From: Bog-105 sp965277435
GTDB lineage: Bacteria; Acidobacteriota; Terriglobia; Bryobacterales; Bryobacteraceae
Direction: 5' to 3'
DNA length: 64,000 nt
NCBI GenBank assembly: GCA_965277435.1
Contig: OZ255821.1
Span: 6,014,001 to 6,078,000 of the forward strand
Shown here piece after piece: positions 44,018 to 53,296 of the stretch. Under the pieces are notes generated by a model, which saw only the letters and a program-made list of their open reading frames with translations, made no database searches and was not told the origin of the DNA. Position numbers and translations under genes: made by a program. Each line of letters starts with the position of its first letter. Position 1 is the stretch's first letter.

Positions 44018-44956
44018 TCAGCTCAGCGAGTGACTTCGCAAAAGCTCGATAATACATGCTTTCTCCGCGGAAGAGCGGGTCCCCTGTTGCGCCACCCACT
44101 CCAGCAAATCCTCTTCTACCTTGGCGCCCGCGTCGAGTAGCAGCTTGATTACCCGAACGTAGTCAGTTGAAGAATCACCGTTCATCGCAGACCATAGCGC
44201 CTGACCTAAGACAGTCCCGCCATATCTGTTCCTAGCTTCGAGTGGCGCGCCGAGCTCGATAAGTAGCTGGATCGTCTCCAACTGTATACCCACCACAGCC
44301 CAGTGCAGACCGGTCTGCCCGGTAGTTCCTTGCGTTAGCACATCTACTCCATGTTTCAGCAAGAAATCGACGACATCGTTGTGTCCATACTCGCAAGCCC
44401 ATAGGAAGCCGTCTTCCAGCTGCGCTTGCGTGGTCCCCGTAGCGAAGCTCCCAGTTTTGTGGAAAAACGTTTTAACCACATCCAGCCGTCCGATACCCGC
44501 CGCGCCCTCGAGATTCAATGCCGCGCCACGCTGAGCGAGAAACTCTGCGGCTTCCGCGTGTCCGTTACGTAGCGCCGCAAGCACACCTCCTTCCATCACT
44601 GCGCCGTAGTCGAGCAGCGTCTCCATCAGCGCGATTTGCACCCCGACGTTTTTGGGGTGAATGCTCGTCGCAACGAGATCGAGCGTGGTGCTGCCACCGT
44701 ACATCTGCGCCACAGCGTTTACTGCCGCGCCCGCGTCGAGCAGAATCTTCGCAATAGCAACCGCATTCCTGGCAGACTTCTGCCGTTCATTCTCAATGCC
44801 ATTCGCCCCCACATAATGCAGCAGAGTCGACCGGTGCGCACGCTCCGAACGCGCATGGACGAGTTCGGCATCCTCTCGCAGCAACGACTTGAGCGCACCC
44901 GCATCACCCGTGACGATCGCATCGGCAGCTTGTTCGAACCTCGACAGCCCCGCCAT
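44018..44956 (-). CDS. Ankyrin-repeat protein
   Basis: A 312-residue protein from the ATG at 44956 (an in-frame GTG lies at 44977 inside the upstream gene). It has at least six ankyrin-like units such as DAGALKSLLREDAELVHARS, AVAIAKILLDAGAAVNAVAQ, GRLDVVKTFFHKTGS, GHNDVVDFLLKHGVDVL, GLHWAVVGIQLETIQLLIEL and RVIKLLLDAGAKVEED. It is probably a protein-binding cytoplasmic scaffold. It starts 2 bases after the GH127-like stop, which suggests transcription with that gene. Confidence 0.85.
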   Translation of the reverse strand: MAGLSRFEQAADAIVTGDAGALKSLLREDAELVHARSERAHRSTLLHYVGANGIENERQKSARNAVAIAKILLDAGAAVNAVAQMYGGSTTLDLVATSIHPKNVGVQIALMETLLDYGAVMEGGVLAALRNGHAEAAEFLAQRGAALNLEGAAGIGRLDVVKTFFHKTGSFATGTTQAQLEDGFLWACEYGHNDVVDFLLKHGVDVLTQGTTGQTGLHWAVVGIQLETIQLLIELGAPLEARNRYGGTVLGQALWSAMNGDSSTDYVRVIKLLLDAGAKVEEDLLEWVAQQGTRSSAEKACIIELLRSHSLS

Positions 44957-44958
44957 TT

Positions 44959-46950
44959 TCAGTTCAACTGCCCGCACGCCGACTTCTGCTGCAAGAAAGG
45001 AAACGCCGTCACCCGCAATTTCGCCGCCCCATACGGCACCAGCGCCAGTTTCTCTAAGCGCTCCTCGGACAACACCGGACTCAACGGCACTGCGGCGGCG
45101 GAATTCTCGCTGGTTTTCCAGTCATCCAACCGCCGCGCCTGCACTACCAGCGACACCGCCGGATGCTGCTGATCGAACGGCGTATCGCTTAACGTGCCCT
45201 GCACCACTCTGCTGTCACACGCCCCAAGCTCGACCGCGAAATTCCAACGCGCATCGGAAGTGATCTGCCAGTCCGCCGATTTCTCTCCATGCTGTTTCAA
45301 CTCCTTCCACTGGCCTCCGAGCGGCAGCGAAAACACCAGCGGTCCGCGTTCAAAAACCGCCACCTGGCGATACCAGTGCGTTACCCGCGGTTGCATGGCA
45401 AATGATAACTCCACCGTGTCACCGTCTTTCCACACGCGGTTCACCACATAAACGCCGTTGTGAGTCGACCCGCGATTCATCGTTTCTTCCCGCCCGCCGT
45501 TTATCTTCACAGCCGCCGCCAAAGCCCATCCTGGGAACCGCAGCGACAGTGGAAACGCTTTGGCCGCACGCCCGTGAATGGTGAAGCGAACGTTCCCCTC
45601 AAACGGGTACTCTGTCTCTTCGTTGACAGTGATCTCGCGCCCCTGAATTTTGGTCGTGACCTCACTCGGCCCATAGGCCACCGTCGCCAGCCCGCCTGCC
45701 GGATCAGCCATCCAGAGATTCGCAACGAACTTCGGCCATCCCTGATGCAAGTTCGCCGTACAGCAGCCAAAGTTCGGCTCCAGCCCGAACAAATTCGACT
45801 CATCCCCGTTCGTCGACCATTGCCGGTGCGCTCGCGTACACGCAATCTGGTTCGGCTGCTGATCGTACTGGTGCGACCACATGTCATTCGAAAGCGTGGC
45901 CGGCAGCGCGTTGTAACTTACTCGCTCCAGTCTGTCCGCCAGCCGCGCATCACCCAAAATGGCGAACGACTCTTCGAGCGAAAACATACCCTCCACCACC
46001 GCGCACAACTCGATCCCCTGCGATGGATCAGGACCCGCCAGATGCTCGTCACCGCTGAACATGCCGTTCGGCAGGCCATGATATTTGTCGAGCATTGCCA
46101 GTTGCTGCCCCAGCCCAGCGCGGTCTCGGCTGCCGCCGCTCACCAGCCACCACACTGGCGCAGCTTTGAGCGCCATCGCGTTATTCACGCCGTGCGTCTG
46201 CATTGCCGCCTCGGGTATCGGCTTTTTTCCACCCAGCCCCAGCCCTTCTTTTGTTTGCTTCCCCGTGTATTTAAAGTGCGCGAACTGCGCTTCCCAGTCG
46301 TAGCCTTGCTCATGCAGCAATTTCGCCAGCGCCAGGAGACTCTGGTCTCCCGTTCGGTTATATAACCAGATCACCGTCCACACGTTGTCCTGCCAGCGGT
46401 ATTTGCCCCAATCCCGCAACGGCCGCCCAGGCAGATTCTTCAGTTCATAGTGAAAATACTTCGTCAGAAATGGCTCGACGCGTGGATCGCCGCTTACCTC
46501 TGCGTATTGCGCCAGCACTTTCAACATCACCATGCGCGGCCACCAGTCGTCATTCTTCGCCGGACCAAACTGGCCGTCGCTGCGCTGCGATTGCAAGCTC
46601 CACTCCACCCACCGCTTCGCTTTCGCAATCAACTTGGCATCGTTTAATTGATACGCAAGCGGCAGCAGCCCATCCAGGTAATACGGTCCGCGTTCCCACG
46701 ATTCGCCTGTGCCGCCCAGCCACCCGCTGTTGGGACCCACATCGTTCCAGAATTCATCCAGGTGACCGGTCAAACCAGCAGCTTGTATCCGCTCCTGCTG
46801 CAACAGCCAGCCCTTAGGACGAACCGCGCCCAATGGCAGAGTTAAATAGGCATTCGGCCGCAACGGCGCGCGATTCTGCAGCGGGCTCGCCCCCTGACTT
46901 AGACCCGGACAAACGAGCAGCACCCCAAAAAGTAAGTGGACCTTTTTCAT
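44959..46950 (-). CDS. Secreted GH127-like (DUF1680) glycoside hydrolase
   Basis: A 663-residue protein from the ATG at 46950 with a signal peptide (MKKVHLLFGVLLVCPGLSQG). It has the DUF1680 fold: EFWNDVGPNSGWLGGTGES and YYLDGLLPLAYQLNDAKLI, with catalytic or metal residues in IELCAVVEGMFS (Glu-x-Cys) and FGCCTANLHQGW (Cys-Cys). GH127 beta-L-arabinofuranosidases use such Cys residues with zinc. It likely acts on L-arabinose-containing plant glycans or glycoproteins in the periplasm; relatives with other specificities exist. The Trp-rich N-terminus (GAVRPKGWLLQQ) is typical. Confidence 0.85.
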   Translation of the reverse strand: MKKVHLLFGVLLVCPGLSQGASPLQNRAPLRPNAYLTLPLGAVRPKGWLLQQERIQAAGLTGHLDEFWNDVGPNSGWLGGTGESWERGPYYLDGLLPLAYQLNDAKLIAKAKRWVEWSLQSQRSDGQFGPAKNDDWWPRMVMLKVLAQYAEVSGDPRVEPFLTKYFHYELKNLPGRPLRDWGKYRWQDNVWTVIWLYNRTGDQSLLALAKLLHEQGYDWEAQFAHFKYTGKQTKEGLGLGGKKPIPEAAMQTHGVNNAMALKAAPVWWLVSGGSRDRAGLGQQLAMLDKYHGLPNGMFSGDEHLAGPDPSQGIELCAVVEGMFSLEESFAILGDARLADRLERVSYNALPATLSNDMWSHQYDQQPNQIACTRAHRQWSTNGDESNLFGLEPNFGCCTANLHQGWPKFVANLWMADPAGGLATVAYGPSEVTTKIQGREITVNEETEYPFEGNVRFTIHGRAAKAFPLSLRFPGWALAAAVKINGGREETMNRGSTHNGVYVVNRVWKDGDTVELSFAMQPRVTHWYRQVAVFERGPLVFSLPLGGQWKELKQHGEKSADWQITSDARWNFAVELGACDSRVVQGTLSDTPFDQQHPAVSLVVQARRLDDWKTSENSAAAVPLSPVLSEERLEKLALVPYGAAKLRVTAFPFLQQKSACGQLN

Positions 46951-46999
46951 TACGCAACCAACTCGTGATTCTCTCACTTACTCTGGAGACGATAAGGCG

Positions 47000-47974
47000 A
47001 TGCACGAACCCGAAACACTTCCCCTCTTTCCCGAGGACACAAAATCGGACTTTAAAGAGAAACTGCAGGTTAAACTACGCGCGCTGGCCGCTCAAAATGT
47101 TCTTGTCGGCACTAGCTCCTGGAAGTACCCGGGCTGGCTTGGCCAGATCTACACGCCCGAACGCTACTACTTGCGGGGCCGCTTCTCCAAGGCGCGCTTT
47201 GAACGCGAGTGCCTCTCCGAATACGCGGAAACATTCCCCATCGTCTGCGGCGACTTCGCCTTCTACCAGTTTCCTTCCCGCGACTTCTGGAAAAAGCTCT
47301 TCGATCATTCGCCCGAGCAGCTGCAATTCGCCTTCAAAGTGCCCGAGGAGATTACGGTTCCCACCTTCCCCTCGCATCCCCGCCACGGCGCCCGCGCATC
47401 GCTCGTCAATCCCACCTTTCTCCACCGCGAATTATTTCTCTCCGAATTTGTCGACTTGCTTGCGCCCTACGCCCGACGCATTCCGTTGCTGATCTTCGAG
47501 TTCGGCGCATCCGCCGGTCGCGCCGTCAAAGAGCCGGCTGCATTCGCTGCTTTGCTTTCCGATTTCTTCTCCGCATTGACGTCTCCTTTTCGCTACGCCG
47601 TCGAAATCCGCAATCCGGAACTCTTCCATCCCGCCTATCTGGCAGTGCTGCGCGAGCACGACATTGCGCACGTCTTCAACGCCTGGAACAAGATGCCTCT
47701 CCTGACCGAGCAACTGGATCAACCCGCCGCCTTCACCACGAACTTCACCGTCGCCCGCGCACTGCTGCGCCAGGGCCGCAAATATGAAGACGCTGTTCGC
47801 CTCTTCTCGCCATACCGCGAAACGCAGGACGTGAATCAGGGAGTCCGCGATGCAATTCTCAATCTCCTGCTCCGTGCCAAGAGCCGCGCCGAGCCGACTT
47901 ACATCTTCGTGAACAACCGCCTGGAAGGAAACGCGCCCAACACGATCTATGCTTTGTTGGAAGAGGGGACCTGA
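47000..47974 (+). CDS. DUF72 domain protein
   Basis: This 324-residue protein has DUF72 hallmarks: VGTSSWKYPGWLGQIYTPER, FERECLSEYAETFPIVCGDF, YQFPSRDFWKKLF, then FAVEIR-like RYAVEIRNPELFHPAYLAVL and an AWNKMPLL segment. DUF72 is a TIM-barrel-like family of unknown function. It is transcribed divergently from the GH127-like gene and followed by a small gene after 5 bases. Confidence 0.9.
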   Translation: MHEPETLPLFPEDTKSDFKEKLQVKLRALAAQNVLVGTSSWKYPGWLGQIYTPERYYLRGRFSKARFERECLSEYAETFPIVCGDFAFYQFPSRDFWKKLFDHSPEQLQFAFKVPEEITVPTFPSHPRHGARASLVNPTFLHRELFLSEFVDLLAPYARRIPLLIFEFGASAGRAVKEPAAFAALLSDFFSALTSPFRYAVEIRNPELFHPAYLAVLREHDIAHVFNAWNKMPLLTEQLDQPAAFTTNFTVARALLRQGRKYEDAVRLFSPYRETQDVNQGVRDAILNLLLRAKSRAEPTYIFVNNRLEGNAPNTIYALLEEGT

Positions 47975-47979
47975 CTCTA

Positions 47980-48450
47980 ATGCCCGAAGCCCGTCCGCCG
48001 CTGCCACCCTTCACCTTTGAAAGCGCCCGCACCAAAGTCCGCGCTGCGGAGGACGCCTGGAACACTCGCGATCCCGAGCGAGTTTCACTCGCCTACAGCG
48101 AAGACAGCCACTGGCGCAACCGCTCCGAATTCATCACCGGCCGCCCGGCCATCTTAAAGTTCCTCACTCGCAAATGGGCGCAGGAACTCGACTACCGGTT
48201 GATCAAAGAACTCTGGGCTTTTCATAACAACCACATCGCCGTGCGCTTCCAATATGAATCACACAATGAAGCAGGCGACTGGTTCCGCTCCTACGGCAAC
48301 GAGCTCTGGGAATTCGACGAGCACGGCTTAATGCGCCGTCGAGAAGCCAGCATCAACGACGTGCCGATTGCCGAGTCGGATCGCAAATTCCGCTGGCAGT
48401 TAGGACCGCGACCGGCGGATCACATGGGCCTCCCTGATAGCACCGGATAA
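47980..48450 (+). CDS. DUF1348 / NTF2-like protein
   Basis: A 156-residue protein. The DUF1348 signature is clear: AAEDAWNTRDPERVSLAYSE, DSHWRNRSEFITGRPAILKF, then FQYESHNEAGDWFRSYGNE, LWEFDEHGLMRRREASINDV. NTF2-like fold of unknown activity, often next to DUF72 or oxidative-stress genes. It starts 5 bases after DUF72. Confidence 0.92.
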   Translation: MPEARPPLPPFTFESARTKVRAAEDAWNTRDPERVSLAYSEDSHWRNRSEFITGRPAILKFLTRKWAQELDYRLIKELWAFHNNHIAVRFQYESHNEAGDWFRSYGNELWEFDEHGLMRRREASINDVPIAESDRKFRWQLGPRPADHMGLPDSTG

Positions 48451-48692
48451 TTGCGAAACAGAGCTCCTTATAGAATGTCAATAGGGCCATCGTCTATTTA
48501 ATCCACAATCGAGAAGGCTGTTGGCTTCAAGAACGAGTTGCTGAATGAGCTGATGAGTGGGCCTTTCTGCCCAGCGCCGCCCTAACTAACACCGAATGAG
48601 GCCTCGACCGACTGGAGAAATCCGACCGTGTCGAGGGTATGTTAGCGGATCTCAAAGCCCGGCTCCAGCGTTAAACTCAGAGACCTTCCTGG

Positions 48693-48721
48693 TTGAAAAA
48701 CCGGCAAAAGCAAGGTACACT
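48693..48721 (+). promoter_or_regulatory. Sigma-70-like promoter for the ADOP permease
   Basis: TTGAAA (48693-48698), a 17-base spacer, then TACACT (48716-48721). The -35 matches 5 of 6 and the -10 4 of 6 consensus bases. It lies about 70 bases upstream of the TTG start at 48789, and the palindrome just downstream would overlap the transcription start. Confidence 0.5.
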
Positions 48722-48725
48722 CTTC

Positions 48726-48741
48726 CTATAGCCAGCTATAG
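48726..48741. promoter_or_regulatory. Candidate operator: CTATAGC-CA-GCTATAG palindrome
   Basis: A perfect 7-bp inverted repeat with a 2-base centre, directly downstream of the -10-like box and around the expected +1. A repressor bound here would block initiation. The regulator cannot be identified from the window. Confidence 0.5.
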
Positions 48742-48788
48742 AGCAAATGGCGCCAGCGTCTTGCCCTTTGCTGAGATAGGACTTCCTA

Positions 48789-51437
48789 TTGTCCTGGACG
48801 AATCGACTGCGAAATCTGTTCTCCGGTGGCCGCTTGAGCCGCGACCTGGACGAAGAGCTTTCGTTCCACCTCGAAGCCCGCAGCCAGCGCAACATCGCGT
48901 CCGGTATGACTCCGCAGGAAGCCCGTCAAGACGCTCGAACGCGCTTCGGAAATCGAACGCTTCTGAAGGAGGATGCACACGACATGGACATCTTTAAATC
49001 GGTTGAAACTGTGATCCAGGACTTGCGCTACGCCCTACGCAGCCTTCACAAATCACCCGGCTTTGCGCTTACCGCCATTCTGTCGCTCGCTCTCGGCCTC
49101 GGCGCCAGCACCGCTATTTTTTCCATTGCCGATAGTCTCTTGTTAAGGCCTTTGCCCTATCGCGATCCTTCCCGGCTCATGATGCTCTGGGAAGCGGAAC
49201 GGACGGGCGCCGTCAAGAATAACGTCATCTCGCCGGGCAACTACTTCGATTGGAAGACGCGTAACACCGTCTTCGACAGCATGGCTGCCTTCCGCGAAAA
49301 ACCCGCCGTCCTGACTTACGGCGGCCATTCGGAGGAGCTCGGCAACCAATCCATGAGCGCGGAGCTGCTTCCGATGCTGGGTGTTACTCCCATTCGCGGA
49401 CGGCTATTTACCCGCGCTGAAGACGCGGCTGCCGCTCATTCCGGCAGCGTGGTGCTCATCAGCTATCGTGTCTGGCAAAGCTGGTTCGGCGCAGACCAAA
49501 ATATCACCGGTCGCCAGGTACAGGTAAACTCCACGCCGCGCACCATCATCGGTGTGATGCCGCCCGATTTTTATTTCCGCAATCGCGCTATCAACCTCTG
49601 GGAACCGCTTGGCTTGGATCCCGCGGAAAACTATCGCGCCCACCAGGGTCGCTGGATGCTGGCGATCGGCCGCTTGAAACCCGCTGCCACACGTGCACAA
49701 GCCCAGGCGCAAATGACGGTGATCGCCCAACGGCTCTCGGCTTCGTACCCCGAATTTGATAGGAATTGGACCGTCAATGTCGAACCGCTGCGCGACTCCC
49801 TGGTGCGTGAAGTGCGGCGTTCCCTGCTCATCTTGTTGGGCGCGGTCGGATTATTGCTCGTCGTTGCTTGCGCCAATGTGGCCAACCTTCTGCTCGCTCG
49901 TTTTGCCTCGCGCCGTCAGGAGATGGCAGTACGCGCTTCACTCGGCGCGAGCCGCTGGCGCATCGTTCGACAGGTCCTTACCGAGAGCTTGCTTCTTGCG
50001 ATTGCGGGAGGATTGCTCGGCGCCCTGTTCGCCCGCTGGGCGATAGCCGGCCTGCTCCACCTCGCTCCCCAAACGCTCACTCAGTCGACGCGCATCACTG
50101 TCGACACCCGCGTCTTCCTGTTCTCGGTCGCTCTGTCTGTTCTGACAGCCATCGTTTTCGGCCTGGGACCCTCGCTCATCACTTCTCACCTCCGCCCCGC
50201 CACTGCCGGCCTGCTCAATGCTTTGGCCGAAGGGTCCCGTTCCACCACCAGCAGCGGCCGCTTACGCCGTTGGTTAGTGACAGCGGAGGTGGCGCTGTCG
50301 ATCATGCTCCTCGCCGGAGCCGGACTGCTTTTCCGCAGTATGATTCGCCTGCAGCAGGTCGACCCCGGACTCGATGCCTCCGGTGTTCTCACCTTTCGTA
50401 TCTCGCTTCCGCCGGTTCACTATCGCGAGATCGCGCGACGTCAGCAGTTCTTTGATCGGGCCTTGCATCAAATCGACAGTCTGCCCGGTGTCCTTTCGGC
50501 GAGCGCCGTAAGCTACTTACCCTTCACCGGCATCGGTGCGGGCACCTCGGTGAGCATAGCGGGTCGACCGAAACCGTTACCCGGTGAGCAGCTGTCTGGA
50601 GTCATTCGCAGCGTCACCCCCGGTTACTTTCGCACTCTCGCAATTCCACTTATGCGCGGCCGCGATTTCAACGACGCCGATAACAGCGAGCGAGCGCCCT
50701 ACCGGTTCATCGTCAACCAGGCCTTTGTCACAAAATATTTTGCGAAGCAAGACCCTCTCGGCCAATCGATCAGCACCGACATGGCCGAGGAAAACACGTT
50801 CGGCGAGATTATCGGCGTTGTGGGCAACGTAAAGGAGCAATCCGTCGACAAAGAAGCGATGCCGACCGTTTACTACATCTATTCGCACTTGCCCTATGCC
50901 GCCATGAACGTCGTCGTGCGTTCGCAACATAACCCGCTATCTCTGGCTTTGCCCGTGCGCCGTATCGTTCGCGGCATCGACCTTGCCCAACCCATCGCCG
51001 ACATTAATACTCTGCCGGAACTTCTCGGTCAGACATTCGCCCGCGAACGTTTCAGCGCAGTGCTCTTAACCGCTTTCTCGCTGGCCGCCTTGCTGCTTGC
51101 GTCCGTCGGCATCTATGGAGTGCTTGCTTATTCGGTTTCGGAGCGGAGCCGCGAAATCGGGGTGCGTGTCGCACTTGGGGCAGAACCGGGTCGGATTCTT
51201 AAGCTCGTGCTTGCAGCCGGCTTGCGGCTTGTGGTTTTGGGCATGGTAGCCGGTGTGGCCGGAGCCCTGCTTCTCTCGGGCCTTCTGAAAAGCCTGCTGT
51301 TCGGCGTTGCCCCACACGATCCGCTGACTTTCCTTGTCACCCCGGCTCTCTTCTTTTTTGTCGCTCTGCTGGCGGCCTTCGTGCCCGCTTTGCGCGCCGC
51401 CCGCCTCGACCCCATGCGTGTCCTGCGAGCTCAATAA
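48789..51437 (+). CDS. ADOP-type ABC transporter permease (duplicated MacB/FtsX)
   Basis: An 882-residue permease with a TTG start preceded by GATAGGA. An N-terminal prefix domain (SWTNRLRNLFSGGRLSRDLD, EARQDARTRFGN) is followed by the first transmembrane helix (~78-100, GFALTAILSLALGLGASTAI), a MacB-type periplasmic domain, FtsX-like helices around 345-460 (LLILLGAVGLLLVVACANV), and a second periplasmic domain and FtsX block (AVLLTAFSLAALLLASVGIY) to the end. This duplicated 'orphan' architecture is a hallmark of Acidobacteriota. No ATPase partner lies next to it. It may couple with a MacB-like ATPase elsewhere to export lipids, peptides or drugs. Confidence 0.93.
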   Translation: MSWTNRLRNLFSGGRLSRDLDEELSFHLEARSQRNIASGMTPQEARQDARTRFGNRTLLKEDAHDMDIFKSVETVIQDLRYALRSLHKSPGFALTAILSLALGLGASTAIFSIADSLLLRPLPYRDPSRLMMLWEAERTGAVKNNVISPGNYFDWKTRNTVFDSMAAFREKPAVLTYGGHSEELGNQSMSAELLPMLGVTPIRGRLFTRAEDAAAAHSGSVVLISYRVWQSWFGADQNITGRQVQVNSTPRTIIGVMPPDFYFRNRAINLWEPLGLDPAENYRAHQGRWMLAIGRLKPAATRAQAQAQMTVIAQRLSASYPEFDRNWTVNVEPLRDSLVREVRRSLLILLGAVGLLLVVACANVANLLLARFASRRQEMAVRASLGASRWRIVRQVLTESLLLAIAGGLLGALFARWAIAGLLHLAPQTLTQSTRITVDTRVFLFSVALSVLTAIVFGLGPSLITSHLRPATAGLLNALAEGSRSTTSSGRLRRWLVTAEVALSIMLLAGAGLLFRSMIRLQQVDPGLDASGVLTFRISLPPVHYREIARRQQFFDRALHQIDSLPGVLSASAVSYLPFTGIGAGTSVSIAGRPKPLPGEQLSGVIRSVTPGYFRTLAIPLMRGRDFNDADNSERAPYRFIVNQAFVTKYFAKQDPLGQSISTDMAEENTFGEIIGVVGNVKEQSVDKEAMPTVYYIYSHLPYAAMNVVVRSQHNPLSLALPVRRIVRGIDLAQPIADINTLPELLGQTFARERFSAVLLTAFSLAALLLASVGIYGVLAYSVSERSREIGVRVALGAEPGRILKLVLAAGLRLVVLGMVAGVAGALLLSGLLKSLLFGVAPHDPLTFLVTPALFFFVALLAAFVPALRAARLDPMRVLRAQ

Positions 51438-51439
51438 CT

Positions 51440-53278
51440 TCAAACCACATTCCAATAGGTTTGGTACACCTCATCCCCGATCCCGTAAAACGGCCGTACC
51501 GGCACTTTGCTTCCGGCGCTCTCGACTGTCCAGCCGCCGTTCGCCTGTTGGCCCAACTGTGGATGCGCCAGGCGTGCCCGTTCGAGCGCCGGTTGCTGAT
51601 CTTGCACCGCAAACAGCACCAGCGAACCACGCATCAGCGCGACTTGATCCGGCGTCTGCGCATCTACCGCCTGCGTCCTCACCGGCTGATCGATCTCGAG
51701 TTCAATCCGGTCCCCGGCTTTCCACGTTCGCCGCACCTGCAGGAATTTTCCCGGTGTCGCGCGCTGCGAAAACTGCTTGCCATTCACGGCCACCGACGTC
51801 TGCGGCCCCGCCCAGGCCGGTATGCGCAAGTAAATCGAAAATTCGTGCGAGCTCGATGGCTCAACGTGCAGCGTAACCAGGTCGTCGATCGGATAGGCTG
51901 TCTCCTGCCGCAAGGTGCAACGCGTAGAAAAACCGGTCCGCCACGTTAATTGCGAAGGCACGTACAAGTTCACGTACACGCCATCCTGGCCTCGGAAATA
52001 CGCGCTGATCACATAATCCGAAGTCACCTGCGGCAACGTTCCCGAGCAGCACGGCCAGCGTCCGTCATGATCCCAGGGCCACGGCGAATCCGCCACCACG
52101 CGATGGTCTGTCTTGTGCCCCGAATGCCCGTAATCTGAATAGTAAAAGCTCCAGCCCGCTTCTTCAATCGGTTTCGCCCCAAGCACGGTGTTGTAGAGCA
52201 CCTGCTCCATGCTGTCGCCGTAGCGTGAGTTGCCTGTCAGCCCAATCAGATAACGCATCAGTTTGAAATGCGCATACGACCCGCAGGGTGTCTCGAAACT
52301 GCGATGCGTACTCGAAAGGCTCGCCCCGAGCCGTCCCTTGCCCGGCTCGACAAAGCCCTCGTTCGGACCCCAGCCGCCTGTGGCAAAACTCTGGTCAGTC
52401 AGAATCCATTCGACGGCGTTGTTCACCGCTTGCAGATACTTCGGATTGCCTAATTGCACATAGCCCTGGAAGCCCGAACTCAACGCGTTCATGTGGCTGT
52501 AAGCGTGCAAGCCCGGCAGTATATTATGGCCCTGCGACAGCGGATCGAAAAACGTTTTATCGAGCAGATAGCGTTTGCCCATATCGAAATATTTCCGATC
52601 GCCAGTCCGCTCGGAAGCCAGGAACAGATTTTCCGCCAGCGTGTACGATTCATCCCACAAATAAGTCTCGTCTTTGTGCGGATAGACATGCTGTTCTTGC
52701 GGGGTCAGCGCATGGTCAGGCATGTGCGGCGCCGCGGCCTGGGTAGTTCGCTCCAGCACATCGAAGGCAGTCGTGTCGTTTGCATACGAGTGCGCGTCGA
52801 TCAGCCCCAAAACCAGCTTGTCGTAGGTGTACGCCGGGTAGCGCAGGTCCACAAAAAACTTGCCGCTCGGATCCAGTGTTTGCGCATATCCAGCCACCAG
52901 CCTGCGCACCTTGGCGCGCGTTGGCTCCGAGTTTGTTGCCTGCCCAAAACGCGCTAACGCCGAAACATATTGCCCGAAATGCGCCCCTGGACAAAAGCCG
53001 TCATACCAGCCGCCCATATCTTCACCGGGTGCCGGCAAACCCGTCCGCTGGCGGTAGATCTTTAGTAAACGGTCTTCGCTCAGGTTCAGAAAAAAATCAT
53101 GATTCTGATCGAATTGGTGTTTCAGCGGCCCCGGCAACAGTTGCACGTCGCCGTAGTCGAAGGGAGTGAGCTTTCGCGACCTCACCGTCTCGGCTTTCCC
53201 GGGCTTCCTGGCCGCTCCCGCCAGCGTACCCGCTACAACCGCTTGTCCCAAAAACTCCCGACGAGTGGACTTGATCAT
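51440..53278 (-). CDS. TAT-exported GH127-like (DUF1680) hydrolase
   Basis: A 612-residue protein with a twin-arginine signal (STRREFLGQAVVAGTLAGAA). The fold is DUF1680: GWYDGFCPGAHFGQYVSALA, YAYDKLVLGLID-like, then ETPCGSYAHFKLMRYLIGLT and RWPCCSGTLPQVTSDYV, giving the Cys-containing catalytic or metal pocket. It likely removes L-arabinofuranose or related sugars after Tat export. Good SD (AGAGG) before the ATG. It starts 18 bases after the GH18 gene, so the two are one transcription unit. Confidence 0.85.
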   Translation of the reverse strand: MIKSTRREFLGQAVVAGTLAGAARKPGKAETVRSRKLTPFDYGDVQLLPGPLKHQFDQNHDFFLNLSEDRLLKIYRQRTGLPAPGEDMGGWYDGFCPGAHFGQYVSALARFGQATNSEPTRAKVRRLVAGYAQTLDPSGKFFVDLRYPAYTYDKLVLGLIDAHSYANDTTAFDVLERTTQAAAPHMPDHALTPQEQHVYPHKDETYLWDESYTLAENLFLASERTGDRKYFDMGKRYLLDKTFFDPLSQGHNILPGLHAYSHMNALSSGFQGYVQLGNPKYLQAVNNAVEWILTDQSFATGGWGPNEGFVEPGKGRLGASLSSTHRSFETPCGSYAHFKLMRYLIGLTGNSRYGDSMEQVLYNTVLGAKPIEEAGWSFYYSDYGHSGHKTDHRVVADSPWPWDHDGRWPCCSGTLPQVTSDYVISAYFRGQDGVYVNLYVPSQLTWRTGFSTRCTLRQETAYPIDDLVTLHVEPSSSHEFSIYLRIPAWAGPQTSVAVNGKQFSQRATPGKFLQVRRTWKAGDRIELEIDQPVRTQAVDAQTPDQVALMRGSLVLFAVQDQQPALERARLAHPQLGQQANGGWTVESAGSKVPVRPFYGIGDEVYQTYWNVV

Positions 53279-53296
53279 TGCACCTCTATTTCATCA

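Larger units (their letters stand above)
48451..48788. other. Gap upstream of the ADOP permease
   Basis: No gene was recognised in 338 bases. Short frames (one reads KNELLNELMS) have several stops and no family match. The right end holds a promoter-like element and a palindrome, described separately. The PadR-type regulator often found with ADOP permeases is not here. Confidence 0.5.

Noticed and set aside
48451..48788. Possible transposase fragment (KNELLNELMS)
   Set aside because: The match to an IS256-like N-terminus is too short, frames contain several stops, and no inverted repeats were seen.
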